Assembly (NCBI RefSeq): GCF_014633365.1
Contig: NC_068341.1
Location: forward strand, 23,232,339 to 23,296,338
DNA length: 64,000 bases
Source of the DNA: Diospyros lotus
Lineage: Eukaryota > Streptophyta > Magnoliopsida > Ericales > Ebenaceae
Direction of reading: 5' to 3'
Both the position numbers and the translations under genes were made by a program. Numbering within the stretch: the stretch's first letter is position 1; the number at the start of each line of letters is the position of its first letter. Shown one piece after another: positions 9,604 through 24,600 of this stretch. The notes beneath the pieces were generated by a model. That model searched no databases. It was not told the origin of the DNA and saw only the letters and a program-made list of their open reading frames with translations.

Positions 9604-12600
9604 CTGAAGAATTCGAGGAATTAAGGAACAATTCAGGCATGCTTCCAGATTACATATGAAAACTTAAGTGTAAGTATGTCAATGCATTGGATCTGTGCTC
9701 CTGTGGGTGAGAGGGGAAAGGGGGCAGTTCTATTAAGTGAAAATGCATGTAGCATACCAGCCACCACGAGGAGCATCCGAGTAAGAGCTTGGATCCATGG
9801 GATCCAACTCATCATCTTCATCATAGGTATGTTTCTTCTTTTCTTTTCTATAGCCTTTTGCAGCTGGAGGTTTGGAATTGGACCTGCAACCCAAAGATCA
9901 GATAAATATGTCAAATACTGAAATGCACCAATTTTTCTTGTTAATTTCTCCTTAGGAGACTCACATATTAAGATGGGCTTATCACTGGCATCCTAGCAGT
10001 CCACTGTTCCCCCTAACCCATGGACCCCCTTTAATTCCATATTGGCAAAATGAATGAATGAAAGTATGTTTTGAATAAGAAGCCATCAAACATGTAAAGC
10101 ATATTGTTTATAAAGTAGATTCTCAGAAAGTTTATCAGATTCTGAGTTGTTGATTTTTCTACCTGAACTTGATGTGACATTTCTTGGTTTTAACTGAACA
10201 TGACCAACAGAAATAACAATGACCATGATTTGGTAAAATGGGTGGTTGAGGGTAAAACTGGTAGCAATGATAAGATTGTCCAGGCTTGGGTTTTAAACCT
10301 CTTTGTAAAGAAAAAGACTGTAAAAACACAATCCCCCTCTCACCATAAAAAAGTGGGGAGCCTCATGCATTAGAGATGCACTGATCTTGAATGGATGTTT
10401 GTCTCGTCACCTAAGATCACTTATAGCAATTTGACTTCATCTCATGTCATTTGATTATAAGATAATGCCTTTATTTGCTACCTTAGATCTCTATAAGGTT
10501 GTACCTTCTTGCTTAGAGAAATGGGCACAGGAACAAAAATATTCTCAGGCCTGCAATCGCATAAGGACTTCCAAGAAGCAGAAGAGTCCTTATAGGCTCA
10601 TTCTCTATGGTATACCAGGTCCAGTCCCTTCTGGATAGAGAGTAAATCTTTCCTACTTGTTACTTAACAAAGAAAAGAAGTTCAATTTTTGTTCAACCCT
10701 AAACAGCAAGAATCAAGTTATTTTAACATCATCTACAAAAGTTTAAGTTCCAAGAGAAAGTTAGGATACCTCTGCTTAGAGAATCTTTTATCTGAATCAT
10801 CAGTAGAATTTGAAGAGTTTGTGGTCTGCCACTGGTCTCCAATACTAGCTGACAAGTATTTGCTTTGAGGAAGATTGAGAACTCTGCATGCATAATCAAA
10901 CTTAATAAACCATGGGAAACTGGAAACTGACCAATGATAGAAGATGGGAAACTGGAAACAGGTCCAGTCTAGCCCACGAGGTTTAAAATGTACAACTAAT
11001 ATCCTTAACTAGAGAATAATAATGATTACTCAAATGCTGCAGACAATGATTACCATAATAGCTACAATAACAACAATATAACACATATATGAGTCTAAAA
11101 TCATAGATGAGAGAAGGGAATGAGACCATGACAGTGATAGTTAGGACACTTTCTGTAGTTCATGTTTGTCCGTCTATCACGTAAACTATCATCTAGCCTA
11201 CAATTAAAAATTAATAAATTGACCAACTAAATTTATTTTAGAATTGTTACTAATAATATAACATGGATAGATGTTATTAACCATGTTTTCAGACTTTTAA
11301 TTTTAGTTTTTACAAAGAAAAATGAGTTATTAAGCACCATGCAAAAGTTTTATTTTTCTAACAAATAACAAATATTGAATAAAAGGAAAACTAAAAACAA
11401 ACACAATAACTGAAAACATGAAAAATAACAATGTTGTTAAACCACCCTTTGGTGGTTTCATTCTCTATTGGGTTTTAAGAAGTTCTCTATTCTGAGAATA
11501 TGCAAGAAAAAAAAATTTGTGGTAATATAGAGATGTGAGATGTTTACAATGGACTAAAGAAGAAATAAAACATTTACGCAAATCATATAGGATCACATAA
11601 AAAATGTCTTACATGCACATTGCTGACCTAATTCTCAATCCAATGCAATTGCTTGAGTTAAGATATAATTTGTATATAGTATCTCTACAATATTGTAACC
11701 ATATATCTAGTTAAGTTTTGATTTATATTGACTTATCAGAATGCTAAGAGATCTGCTTAGATTAGGAATGATTTCTAATTATCATTTAGGAATCTTTCCT
11801 AATTATCATTTGAGAATCTTTCCCGATTATGTCCATATGTATCTTAGTGTATATTTCCTTTGTGTTTTAATTTGTTTCCTTTTTGATAGTTTCCTTTTTT
11901 TATGTAAATATCTACCTCTATAAGAGGACTTTTGTATCCATCAGAATTAATCATGAAAGCATAATTCTGAATTCCTACATGGTATCAGAGCCTTTCCCTT
12001 CCCTTCCCAAATTTTTGAAACCCTAATAGTGCCTTCATTGCACTTATTTGCGCCGAACTCCTCTAAGGTTTCAGCCTAGCCTTAATTGCTGTTCTGTTTT
12101 GTTCTCCAGCAGTTCTGTTCTAGCTACACTTCCAGTCTCCTTTTCCAAACTCAATCTTCTTAAGACAGTCATTACCACTGTTGAATCCTATCCTAGTGAT
12201 CAACAACCAATGGGAGGGGGTGACCTGCCCGGGTTGTATCCTTTCTATCGACTTGATGGGCGAAACTTCTTGCAATGGTCTCAACTTGTGAGCACATTCC
12301 TCAAAGGCGGAGGAAAGCTAGGCCACCTGATCGAAACTCCTCCAAAAGATTCAGACCCATCCTTCACAACATGGGAAATTAAAGATTCATCAATCATGTC
12401 ATGGCTTTGAAGTGCCATGTAGCCGGAGGTAAGTAAAAACTTTATGTTTTTAACATCAGTTAGGGACATTTGGGAGACTGTGAGGCAAACCTATTCTAAA
12501 GTTCAAGATGCCTCGATAATTTTTGAGGTTAAGACTAAGATTAGTAGGACAAGGCAAGGGGCATCCACTATAATAGAATATTATAATAAAATGAAGGGGA

Positions 12601-15600
12601 TGTGGCTACAACTAGATCATTATCAAGATGGAGTGTAGCAATGATGCTGTCAAACTTAAACAAATTCAAGAAAGGGGCGGGATTGTAGAGTTTCTAGCAG
12701 GGATTAATCTGGAATATGATCCAAGTGAGGATCCAAGTGCTTGGTAGGGAAAAATTAGCTACTCTTAATGAGGTTTTTTCCATTGTTCGAAGTGAGGAAA
12801 ACAGAAGGATGGCTATGCTAGGAGATCACAGTGTTGAAGGCTCAACCATGGTGTCAAGCCATAGAGATGGATCTCGATTTAAAGCAGAAAAGGTAGAAAA
12901 TTCGTGGAAAAATTCAGGATGAGGTCTGTGGTGCAATCATTGCAAAAAACCTAAGCATACTAAGGATAACTGCTTCAAACTCCATGGCAAAGAAGCTGTG
13001 CTAAGCAGGATAGGTGGATTTAAGAGTCGTCCGCCCAAGACTCAAGCCTTTTTTTCCAGCACAAATCAAGGGGAAGCTGAATTAGCGGGTAAAACTGAAT
13101 CTATTGGTGCTGATATTTCACAATTAAATGTAGAAGAGACGAACAAACTCAAGAATTTCCTTAGAACTCTCCAAGATGGAGCTTGTTCACTTGCACAGCA
13201 AGGTAAACTCTCCAATTCTGAGTGTTTTTCTACCTTTAAAACTGCTGGGAATACCAATTGGGTCCTTGACTCAGGAGCTACTGATCACATGACCCCTCAC
13301 GTAAATTCCTTTGACACTTATCAACCTCTTGTTAGCCCTAAACAGATTGTTATTGCTAATGGAACCACTGTTCCTATTGCTGGCCAAGGTACAGTTAAAT
13401 TCAGGCCTTTGTTAACAACCAAACAAGTTCTTCATGTCCCACAGTTAGCTACCAATCTTATATCTATTCACCAACTAACCAAAGAATTAAATTGTCATGC
13501 TATCTTCTATTCTCATATGTGTGAATTTCAGGACATGACCACAGAGAAAATGATTGGTGTGGCTGAGGAGCGTAATGGGTTATATACCTTACACAAGGTA
13601 GGCCGTTCTACAGAGAAGCAGCAGTCTACCATTGCTTGTTCATCTCATTCTGTTTCAGCATCCAACACCATTTGGCTTCAACATTATAGATTAGGTCATC
13701 CGTCTTTTCCTTTATTAAAAGCTATGTTTCCTCATTTGTTTAAATCTTTATATCCTACAATGTTTCAATGTGATGTGTGTGTTGTCCAAACACTATAGGG
13801 TGTCTTATCCTATGAGCAACAAATTATCTTCTAAACCTTTTTCCCTAGTTCATTTGGATGTTTGGGGACCATCCAAAATTCTCAATTGTTCTAGGGCTCG
13901 GTAATTTGTTTCCTTTATTGATGATTGTACTCGCATGCGTTGGGTATTTCTTTTGAAAGAAAAGGTTGAAATTGGCACAATCTTACCTTATTTTTGCAAA
14001 ATGGTATCCACGCAATTTGTTACTCCTGTCCAAAAATTCATAATAGATAATGCTAAAGATTATTTTAATAATCAGTTGAATTCTTTCTTTCAACATGAGG
14101 GTATTGTTCATGAGTCTTCCTGTGTAGACACTCTACAACAAAATGGAGTAGCAGAGCGGAAGATGAGACATCTCCTTAATGTGGCTCAGACACTCCTTCA
14201 TCACACTCATGTTCCTAAAACCTATTGGGGTGAAGCCATTTTAACCGCGGCCTATGTCATCAACCGCGTTCCCTCCAAAATCCTAAATTACCGCAACCCA
14301 TTCCTCATTTTTACCCGATTACTATTTGCGTACTCCTCTTCCTCTTCGTGTGTTTGGTTGTGTGTGCTTTGTTCATATCCCCAAAATACATTGAGATAAG
14401 CTTGATCCTCATGCCCTTCGATGTATCTTCCTAGGGTATTCTCCAACCCAAAAAGGTTATAAGTGCTATCACCCTCCAACTCGAAAGTTCTTTGTATCCA
14501 AAGATGTCTCTTTCCTTGAATCTCAGCCCTTCTTTGGCTCTCTAGACCTTGGTCCTCAGGGGGAGACTCGAGGAATTGAGGACCAAGACTCATTTGAAAT
14601 TTTTCCCGTCCTAGTACCCAACTCCTGTCTAGTTCTAATCCTTCTTCCTCAACTGTTCCAGCCCAATCTCCTAACCCCTCTCCTCTACCTACAGAATGTA
14701 CTGAACAAGCAGTTCACAGGCCATCCTCTCTAGTTCGGTTTAAGGGTTCTCCCTATGTGTTCAAAAGGAGGCAACCTATTGTGGAGTCTCGACCCTCACC
14801 AGCATTAGATCCAGGTACTGAAACTGCACAATCATCAGATTCATCCCTATCCAGCCCTGTTTATAATGATTGAAACCTACCAATTGCTATGAGAAAGGGG
14901 GTTAGAAGCTGTACTTTACACCCTTTAACTAATCACTTGTCCTATCATCGCTTCTCCCAAAACCACAAAAACTTCCTCACCTCATTAGACTCTATTGTTA
15001 TTCCCAAGTCAGTAGAAGGGGCTCTAAAAGACCAGAATTGGAAGCAAGCCATGCAAGAGGAAATGAATGCCCTATATAAAAATTAGACATGGGAATTGAT
15101 GCCTAGGCCTAAGGGAATCACTCCAGTTGGATGAAGATAGATATTTAATTTGAAATATAAATCTGATGGCACATTAGACAGGTATAAAGCTAGACTAGTA
15201 GCCAAAGACTATACTCAGTCTTATGGCATAGATTACCTTGAGACCTTTGCACCAGTGGCAAAAATGACAACATTGAGAATTCTTATATCCCTGGCAGCTC
15301 ATTTTGGGTGGAAATGCAGCAATTAAACCTGAAGAATGCTTTCTTACATGGGGATTTAGAAAAGGAGGTATACATGGAAGTGCCTCCTAAACTTCAGAAA
15401 AGGGGTCCAAGTACAGTATGTAAACTTAAAAAGGCCTTATATGGACTTAAACAATCTCTCCGGGCATGGTTTGGCAAATTTTCTAAGGCAATGAAGTTTA
15501 TGGGATATGCTCAAAGTAAAGGTGGAAAAGTTACAGTACTCTTAGTGTATGTTGATGATATAGTTGTGACTAGAAGTGATATGGAAAAACAACAGAGTTT

Positions 15601-18600
15601 AAAAAGGAAATTAGCTAAAGAATACGAGATCAAAGACCTTGGGGTACTTAAATATTTCCTAGGAATTGAGGTAGCCTACTCAAAGACTAGAATCTTTCAA
15701 TCACAGCGAAAGTACATTCTTGATCTTCTAGCTAAAACTGGAATGACAGGAGAAAAGAGGTCCAGTATACCTATGGATCCTAATCTCAGATTGAAGGAGA
15801 ACTCAGAGGGACAAATGGTTGATAAAGGGAGGTTCCAGAGACTTGTGGGCAAGCTAATATATCTCTCACATACTAAGCCTGATATTGCCTTTTCCAAACG
15901 AGGAGCACATGCAAGCTGTACGGAAAATCCTGAACTATCCAAAGGTAACACCAAGTAAAGGCATTTTGTTTAAAACAGGGACTGAATTGAATGTACAAGG
16001 ATTCACTGATGCAGATTATGGTGGATCCTCGGTTGATAGGAGATCCACTACAGGCTATTATGTGTTTCTGGGGGGAAACCTAGTGTCTTGGAGGTGTAAA
16101 AAGCAAAGTGTTGTGACAAGATCCAGTGCAGAGGCAGAGTTTAGGGCAATGGCCCTTGGATTGTGTGAACTTTTGTGGCTTCGAATTATCTTAGAAGACT
16201 TGAAAATCAAGGTTCAAGGTACTTTTGACCTACTTTGTGATAATCAATCAGCTATTAATATTGCTCATAATCCAGTACAGCACGACAGAACTAAATATAT
16301 AGAGATTGATCGGCACTTTATCAAGGAAAAATTGGATGCTGATTTAATTTGAATCCCATATGTGCCATCTGAAGATCAAGTGGAAGAAGTGTTGACTAGG
16401 TTTTGGTAAGCAAACTGAGAATGATTGATATCCACTCCCCAGCTTGAGGGGGAGTGTTGACTTATCAGAATGCTAAGAGATCTGCTTAGATTAGGAATGA
16501 TTTCTAATTATCATTTAGGAATCTTTCCTAATTATCATTTGGGAATCTTTCCTGATTATGTCCATATGTATCTTAGTGTATATTTCCTTCTTTGTGTTTT
16601 AATTTGTTTCCTTAGAGATAGTTTCCTTTTTGATAGTTTCTATTTTTTATGTAAATCTCTACCTTTATAAGAGGACTTTTGTATCCATCAGAATTAATCA
16701 TGAAAGCATAATTCTGAATTCCTACAATTTATATATAGTATCTCTACAATATAGTAACAATATATCTAGAGATGTATAGGATATATGCAGGATATATTAT
16801 TTCCTTTTTTAGTAGTCTGAGTTCATGTATACATATATTATTTCTTGTCTACCCCCTTGCAATCTTACATGGCATCTAAAGGGATTCTTCACCAAACTTC
16901 TTGCCTTGGCACTCCCCAGCAAAATGGGGTTGTTGAACGGAAGAATCATCTCATTGAGACTGCATGCAAACTTCTTCTACATATGCATGTTCTCCTTCAG
17001 TATTCAGCTGATGCTATTTTGACAACATGTTATCTCATTAAGAAGACGCCATCCTTTTTCCTTGTTGACTAGGTCCCTCATTCTGATTTATATTCTCTTC
17101 CACCTCATATATTTGGGTGTAGCTATTTTGTCCACTTACTCCTAATCGTGATAAATTGCCTGCTCAGTCTCTCAAGTGTGTTCTCCTTGGTTATTCTCGT
17201 CTTCAAAAAGGATATCGATGATATTCCCCTAAGTTGTCTCAATATGTTATCTCTATTGTAGAAAACCATGTGCAGAAATATAGGAACAATTAGGCAGTTA
17301 GGAAAAATAACAACCACGACATAATTGATTCATTATACTATTATTTATTTTTCTAAATTAAGCAGTTTTTTCTGTATTTAACTGTCTCAACGGAGGCAGT
17401 TACCATTTGTAATATATATATATATATATATACATGTCCAATCTGAACAATAGATCAAAGAGTTTTATAGTCCAAATTTCTTCATGGTATCAAAGCATTT
17501 TTTATTAGAAAATTCCTCCACTGTTCTAATGGTATCCTCCACCACAACAGTCTCTACTTCTTCCTCTCAAGTTTTAGTTGTTCCTAGTTCTAATAGACAT
17601 TCAGTTATGATGTTTATAAGAGGCGAAAGAAAAGATGACTATCTTAATGGTGGAGCCCCCAAACCGAATTCAACAAATTCGAAGTACAAGACATGAAAGG
17701 CATAACACAATAATGTAATGTCATGGCTTGTCAATTCCATGACTAATGAAGTCAGAGAAAATCTCATCCTCCACCAAACGACACAAGAAATCTGGGATGT
17801 CACTTACAGGAAAAAAGAAATCTGGGATGCCACAAATGAGACATATTCCAATACTAAAGACATAGAGGCGTTGTCAAGTAGACATCTCAGTCACCCAATA
17901 TTTTAGTAGTCTAACTAAATAATGGCAGCAACTCAACATGTACAAAGTGACCTAAATGGACAAACACTTCATAAAAAGAAAAATTGAAGGTAGATTTCCT
18001 ACATACCAAGGATCTACCGAAGGCTCAGTTTGAAGATGTGAAGATCCAAACTGAGCTTACTTCATATTTACAACCCAACTAGAGGGGGCGTGTAGAAAAC
18101 CATGTGCAAAAATATAAGAACAGTTAGGCAGTTAGACAAAATAATAGAGATAGTTTAATTGATTTATTATACAGTTATTTGTTTTCCTAAGTTAAGTAGT
18201 TTTTTCCTGTTTTTTACTATCTCCATAGAGGCAGTTACCATTTGTAATATATATATATAGATCAAGAAGTTTTGCAGTCCAAACTTCTTCTATTGATGTC
18301 ACCTTCTTTGAGCCCACCCTTTTCTTCTCTCAGTCCACTACATCGTCCGAGTCAATGTTCGTTAGTTTACCACTATTGGTTCCCTTATTTGATCTTGTTG
18401 AACAAAAGAGAAAAAAATAGAGAAAACCCTTTTAGGAGAAGAGAACTGTATGAGGTCTAGCCTTCTTCTATCGAGATTTAGTAAGGCTATACAATAATTA
18501 AAGTTAAAATTAAGGCCTAATTACAAGCTAATTGACAGCTAATACACACATGCTAATTACATGTATTCCAACACCCCCCCCCCCCCCCCCTCTCAAGCTG

Positions 18601-21600
18601 GAGCATATAGGTCATATGCACCAAGCTTGTTACTAATGAAACCAATACGAGGACCCCGAAGAGACTTAGTGAAGACGTCTGCCAGTTGATCGGCTGAATT
18701 GAAAAAGCTAGTGACAATACATTCAGATAAAATCTTTTCTCTGATGAAATGACAATTAATTTCTCTATGTTTGGTCCTCTCATGAAAAACATGATTTGAG
18801 ACTATATGCAAGGCGGGTTGATTATCACAAATTTACTTCATTTGTGTCATCTCGCCATATTTTAATTCTTGAAGCAATTGTTTCAACCATGTAAGTTCAC
18901 ATGTTGCCAAGGCCATAGGATGGTATTCTGTTTCGACACTAGACCTAGCAACCACCTACTTCTTACTCTTTCAAGATACCAAATTGCCACCAATTATAAC
19001 ACAGTAACCAAAAATAGAGCAACTATCTGAGAGAGATCCTGCCCAATCGGCATTAGAATACTCAATCACCTGGGTATGACCCTTATCTTCATATATAACA
19101 ATCCCTGACCTAGTGCGCCTTTGATATATCTGAGAATGTGAACAATAGCATCCTAATGATATCACATGGAGACTACAAAAACTGACTAACCACGCTAATA
19201 GCAAAAGAGATGTTTGGCCAAATGATAGTGAGGTAGTTTAGCTTTCCGACAAGTCTGCAATATCTATTAGGGTCAGATAATAACTCTCCCTATCCTCGTA
19301 AGAGCTTGATATTCGAGTCCATGGAAGTATCAACTAGTCTACAATCAAACATGCCAGCCTCCTCAAGAATGTCTAAGGCATATTTCCTTTGTGAAATAAC
19401 CATGTCGCTTTTGGACTGGATCATTTCAATGCCAAGAAAATATTTCAACTTACCCAAATCTTTAGTCTAAAAACGGTTGAAGAGAAGTGTCTTCAGATGA
19501 AGAATACCATCTTAATCACTTCCAGTGATGACAATGTCGTCCACAAACGACTAGATAAATGCATCGACCATCTGATGAGTGGCGATTAAAAAAAAAGTGG
19601 TTTGTTTCACTACGAATCATTCCAAATTCTTGAAGACCTATATTAAACTGTCTAAACCAAGCTCGTGAAGATTGTTTTAACCCATAAAGAGAGCAACGAA
19701 GTTTGCATACTAATTCAGACTCCCCCTGAGCAACAAAACTAGGCGGTTGCTCCATATAGAATTCCTACTAAAGATCATCATGAAGAAAAGCATTCTTAAT
19801 ATCCAACTGATAGAGAGACCAATGATTCATCGAGACAATGGATAAAAACAAGCGCACGAAGGCAATCTTAACCACTGGAGAAAATGTGTCACTATAATCC
19901 AACTCGAAAATCTAAGTGTGCCCTTTGGCAACCAGGTGTGACGTAAGGCGATTAACATTTCCATTAGGACCAACCTTCACAGTATAGACCCAGCAGAAAC
20001 CAACAATAGATTTACCAGGAGGAAAAAAAACCAATTCCCAAGTGCCACTAGAATGTAGAGCATCCATCTTATCAACCATGGCCTAGCGCCACCTTGGATC
20101 TAAAAGTGCTTCACTGGTAGTTTTAGGGACAGCAATAGAAGATAAATTGGACACAAAATCATAATAGGGTGAAGCCAAGCGATGATAGCTAAGGAAAGTG
20201 TATATGGGGTGAGGATTGCGGGTAGAGCGTATACCTTTTCGAGTGGTAATGGGCTTAGGAGAAGGATCAACAACTGGCTCAGAAGCAACTAGTTGGTCCA
20301 AGGTAGGTAAGGATGTCGAAGCACAAGGTGAGTTGGCAGGTTCTTCGTCAACAATCATAGGAGGATGTGGACAACGATGATAACCCTGAAGGGGAAGCTC
20401 GGGGCCAGTAGAAGCAGTATCTGAGGAGGGAGAACAAAGGTAAGGAGTAGGAAGAACCTCAGAAACTATGCGACTCTCAACAAGAGAGGAGAGAAAGAAA
20501 TGAGATGTCTCAAAAAGATAACATCAATAGAGATGAAATAATGTTTCTTATCAGGAGAGTAACACCGATGCCCTTTCTGAAGTCGAGAGTAATCAAGGAA
20601 AATGCACTTGATAGTCTTGGCAAAAAGTTTGGGATGGCTAGGGGTCATGTCATGAACAAAACAAGTGTAACCAAAGACACGAAGTGGAAGTAGATAAAGA
20701 CTCTGAGTAGGGAAAAGAATGGAGTGAGGGACCTCATGCTATAAGATGGAAGAAGGCATTCAATTAATGAGGTAACATGCAATGAGAATAGCATCAGCCC
20801 AAAAATGGAAAGGAACATGACTATGCAGTAAAAGAGTGCAAGCGGTTAAATGACAGTTTTTGCGCTTTGCAACTCCATTCTGCTGGGGTGTATAGGTACA
20901 AGAGGATTAATGTAAAATACCCTGAGAAGCCATGAAAGTAGTGAAAGGAGCTGAAAAATATTCTCTAGCATTGCCACTACAAAAGGCACGATATAAATAT
21001 TAAATTGAGTTTGAATTTCAGCACAGAAATCCTTAAAAAAGTTATGGAACAATTAAGAGCACATGTCAATTTACTAACAGAAGCAAGATTAAAGGGGCTT
21101 CCAAGAACATATAAAACAAAATCTAAGGGTAACAAAAGGAGCGGTTGGGCTTGACCAATGCCTGTAGCAAATGTTTTGGAACCATTGGCAAGAGTAACAG
21201 TTGGCAAACATGAAGAAGTAGAGAGAGAAGAAAAAAGACTTTGGTTACCAAAGAGATGATCGATTGCACCAAAATCGAGAACCCATGGTCTAGGAATGGT
21301 AGACCGAGTAATACAAGCAATAGAATTACCAGTGTGCACCACAGAAATAGTAGATGACGATGCAGCCTACTTACAAGCCTGATACTGAAGATAGTCCCCA
21401 TAATCATTTCAAGTCAAAACAAGAGACGAAGAAGAATGATTCTTAGAAGATTCTATGGGGGAATTAACAGCAACAGACTGAGCCAGATTAGCAATGCGTG
21501 ACGACCAACCATGCAGTTTGTGGCACTATTCTCAAAGATGTCCCCACTTATGACAGTAATTGCATTTAGGGTGGTTACCTCATTGTGAGTTACCACCTCA

Positions 21601-24600
21601 ATTGTTCCCTTCCTCTCCTCAACCAAAAGTTTGTGACGCCAAGACAAAGAACTCAACCTGAGAACCATCGATGACTGAAGATGAGGAAAAAAACCCGAAG
21701 AAGTCTAGCAAAGTCATCTTCTAGCATCAGAACAGTGGAACTGGATAATATTTGATCTCGGACTAGAGCAAGTTCATATCGAATGGCAGTCAATCCCAAA
21801 ACCATAAAAAACTTATCCCACTACTGCAACTCTTCTTTTGCAGTATTACCAACTGGTAATAAAGAGTTTTAACTCTTCCTTCAAAGATTCTAAGAGGTCA
21901 AGAAATTCAGACATATCCATATCCTGTTACTTTAAATGAACAATAGTGGAAACAACAGAATAGAGACGTTTGATATCATTAGTATAAAAAGATTTGGCCT
22001 TTTTTCATACCTAAACATAAGTCTTGTATGCCTTGTAAATGATATATAGTTTTGTATCAATGGTTTGCCATAACATATTACAAAGAAGACCATCGGTCTT
22101 CTTCCACGTTGCTCTCTTAGCATCGAGAATTTGATCGGCTTTCTTATTCAAGTGATCTTCCATTCCTAGACCCATAAACCATAACTCAACATAAGCAGCC
22201 CAAGACATGTAAATAGTACTTCCAACTAGCTTTTCAGAAGTAACAACAAGTGAGGAAGAAAAAGGCGAAGAGAACCCTGCAGATTTAGATCCAGAAGTGA
22301 TTGAAGATGCTGTGCACTCCATATTTTGGATGGAAGGTAGCTCTGAAAAAACAGATCCAAGGCAAAACAGGGCTAAATAAGATGCCAACGAGTTATTGGA
22401 GTGTCAAAAAGGCATGGCGACAAAGAGGCAGAGGCTCGCCAGAGCTCCAGCTATGATAGACAACAGTGAACGATGATGAAACCACCGAAATCGAGACAGA
22501 CTAAGTGAGACGAATCCAACTATGGTCACAACATTGTGATCGGGGATTGGATCGTCGGGGGGTAGGCCGAAAAAGGGGCGGGAAACTCAACGACGACATT
22601 GGTTCTGGCAACCGATGGCCAGAAAAAAGGGAGATTCAGGCAAGGCAACACCAACGAGGAGAGAGAGAGAATGGGAGGCGAGAAAAAATAGAAAATTTAG
22701 GGTTTTTCTCCCCCTGGCTCTAATACCATGTTGAACAAGAAAGAAAAAATAGAGAAAACCCTTTTAGGAGAAGAGAACTATATGAGGTCTAGCCTCCTTC
22801 TATTGAGATTTATAATAAGGTTATACAATAATTAAGGCTAAGATTAAGACCTAATTACAAGCTAATTGACAGCTAATACACGAATGCTAATTACATTTAT
22901 TCCAACAGATCTTTGATCTCCATCTTCCTCCTCCTCTATGCTTGATCACCCAAATCTTCAAACATACTAGCATTGTCCTCAACCTGTGGACCCACTGGAA
23001 GAGCCATTAGTAGAAGCATCATGAGACCATAACTAATCTTAATGGACCATTGCCTTAACCTTCCGTGTTGATTAGTCTGCCCTTCTCTAGTTCCCCTCTT
23101 GATCTTGACTTGCCCATTACCCTTCCAAAGGTACTCGTCACTGTACTACCCAGTAGCCCATCTCAAATTTTTTTAGTTATCATTCATTGTCCCCTGGTTA
23201 TCATGTCTTTGTTTCTTCTTTCTCTTCGATTTCCATTCCTAACAATGTTTTAGAGGCTCTTTCTCATCCGAGGTGGCGTGATGCAATGGTTGAAGAAATA
23301 TCTACCTTAAATTTTATGGGACTTGGGACTTAGTATCTCTTCCTCCAAGTAAGTCCACAATTAGTTGTTGTTGGATTATACTATCAAGGTTGGACCAGAT
23401 GGCCGCATTAATAGTCTCAAGCCTTGACTTGTCGCTCCAGGCTACACTCAAATTTTTAGCCTTGACCATGGGGATACCTTTTCTCTTGTGGCCAAAATCT
23501 CATATGTTTGATTGTTCCTATCTTTGGTTGCTATGTACAATTGACCTCTTCATCAACTTGATGTCAAAAGTGCCTTTCTTCATGATAGACTTACAGGAGG
23601 AGATTTATATGAAACAACTGCATGGCTTCGTTGCTCAAGGGGAATCTAGGCAAGTATGTTGTCTACAGAAATCCCTTTATGGCCTTAAACAATCTCCTCA
23701 AACTTAGTTTGGAAGGTTTAGTCAAGTTGTCATGAAGTTTGGGTTACGTCAAAGTGGAGTTGATCATTCAATTTTTTATTGCTTTAAATCTAATCATCAC
23801 ATTCTTCCGGTGGTGTATGTGGATAACATTGTTATTACTGGGGATGATGATGCAAGCATCATTGAGTTGAAAATGCATCTCCAACAACACTTTCAAACCA
23901 GGGATTTGTGTCACGTGAATATTTTTTGGGTATTGAAGTGGCACGATCAAAGGCTGTATCTATATCTTTTAGAGAAAATATGAATTGGATAGGTAGAAGA
24001 AACAAGGATGCTTGAATGCAATCCATTAGATACTCCTATGGATCCAAATATCAAGTTGTTACCAAGACACGGAGAGCCTATTTCTAACCTTGGGTGTTAA
24101 CGTTGGTCAATTGGCAAACTCAACTACTTTACAGTAAATTGTCTTGATATTTCATTTGTTGTCAATGTTGTAAATCAATTTCTAGATTCACCTTGTGATA
24201 ACCACTTGGACGCAATGATCCATATCCTTCAGTATATTAAAAGTGCCATTGGTCGTGGTATACTGTGTAAGGATCATGGTCATAATCAAATTATGGCATA
24301 CACCAACACTAATTGGATAGGCTCTCCTAGTGGCATGTGGTCCACATCTAGATATTATGTATTTGTTGGTGGCAACCTAGTCTCTTAGAAAAGCAAGAAA
24401 CATAGTGTTTTCGCCAGATCTAGCATAGAGGTTGAATGTAGAGATGTGGTCCTAGCAAAGTGTGAGTTGATATGGTTGAAACAACTAGTTGGGGAGTTAG
24501 GAGTAATTAAAATAAAGTCTATGCAGTTAATGAGTGACAATCAAACTGCAATGTATATTGCCTCTAATCTCATGTTCTATGAAAGAACCAAACACATTGA

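Larger units (their letters stand above)
11726..16726 (+). mobile_element. TE2a: near full-length copia element, TSD ATTTA
   Basis: LTRs at 11726-11979 and 16455-16726 share ACTTATCAGAATGCTAAG at the start and GAATTCCTACA at the end. The 5-base duplication ATTTA flanks it (11721-11725 and 16727-16731). The primer-binding site TGGTATCAGAGCC follows the 5' LTR at once, and GAGGGGGAG precedes the 3' LTR. Gag, protease, integrase, reverse transcriptase and RNase H are in copia order. It is the same family as TE6. It is younger than TE2 because it is inserted in its LTR. Confidence 0.93.
17257..18288 (+). mobile_element. TE2b: short non-autonomous copia-type element, TSD TCTAT
   Basis: LTRs at 17257-17484 and 18091-18288 both start TGTAGAAAACCATGTGCA and contain GAGGCAGTTACCATTTGTAA. 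The duplication TCTAT lies at 17252-17256 and 18289-18293. A primer-binding-like TGGTATCAAAGC follows the 5' LTR and AGAGGGGGCG precedes the 3' LTR. The 600-base interior holds only a gag piece. Removing it restores the TE2 reading across the site. Confidence 0.9.
18396..22907 (-). mobile_element. TE2c: copia element, minus strand, TSD GATCT
   Basis: The LTRs 18396-18573 and 22729-22907 both run TGTTGAACAA to ATTCCAACA on the + strand. GATCT is duplicated at 18391-18395 and 22908-22912. On the minus strand the order is gag, protease, integrase, spacer, reverse transcriptase, RNase H. The primer-binding site reads as CATGGTATTAGAGCC at 22728-22714. The purine tract has become a run of 17 G. 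All frames are broken. Confidence 0.93.

Noticed and set aside
10444..10638. 64-codon + strand frame
   Set aside because: Lies in intron 10 opposite the host gene, no motif and no splice context.
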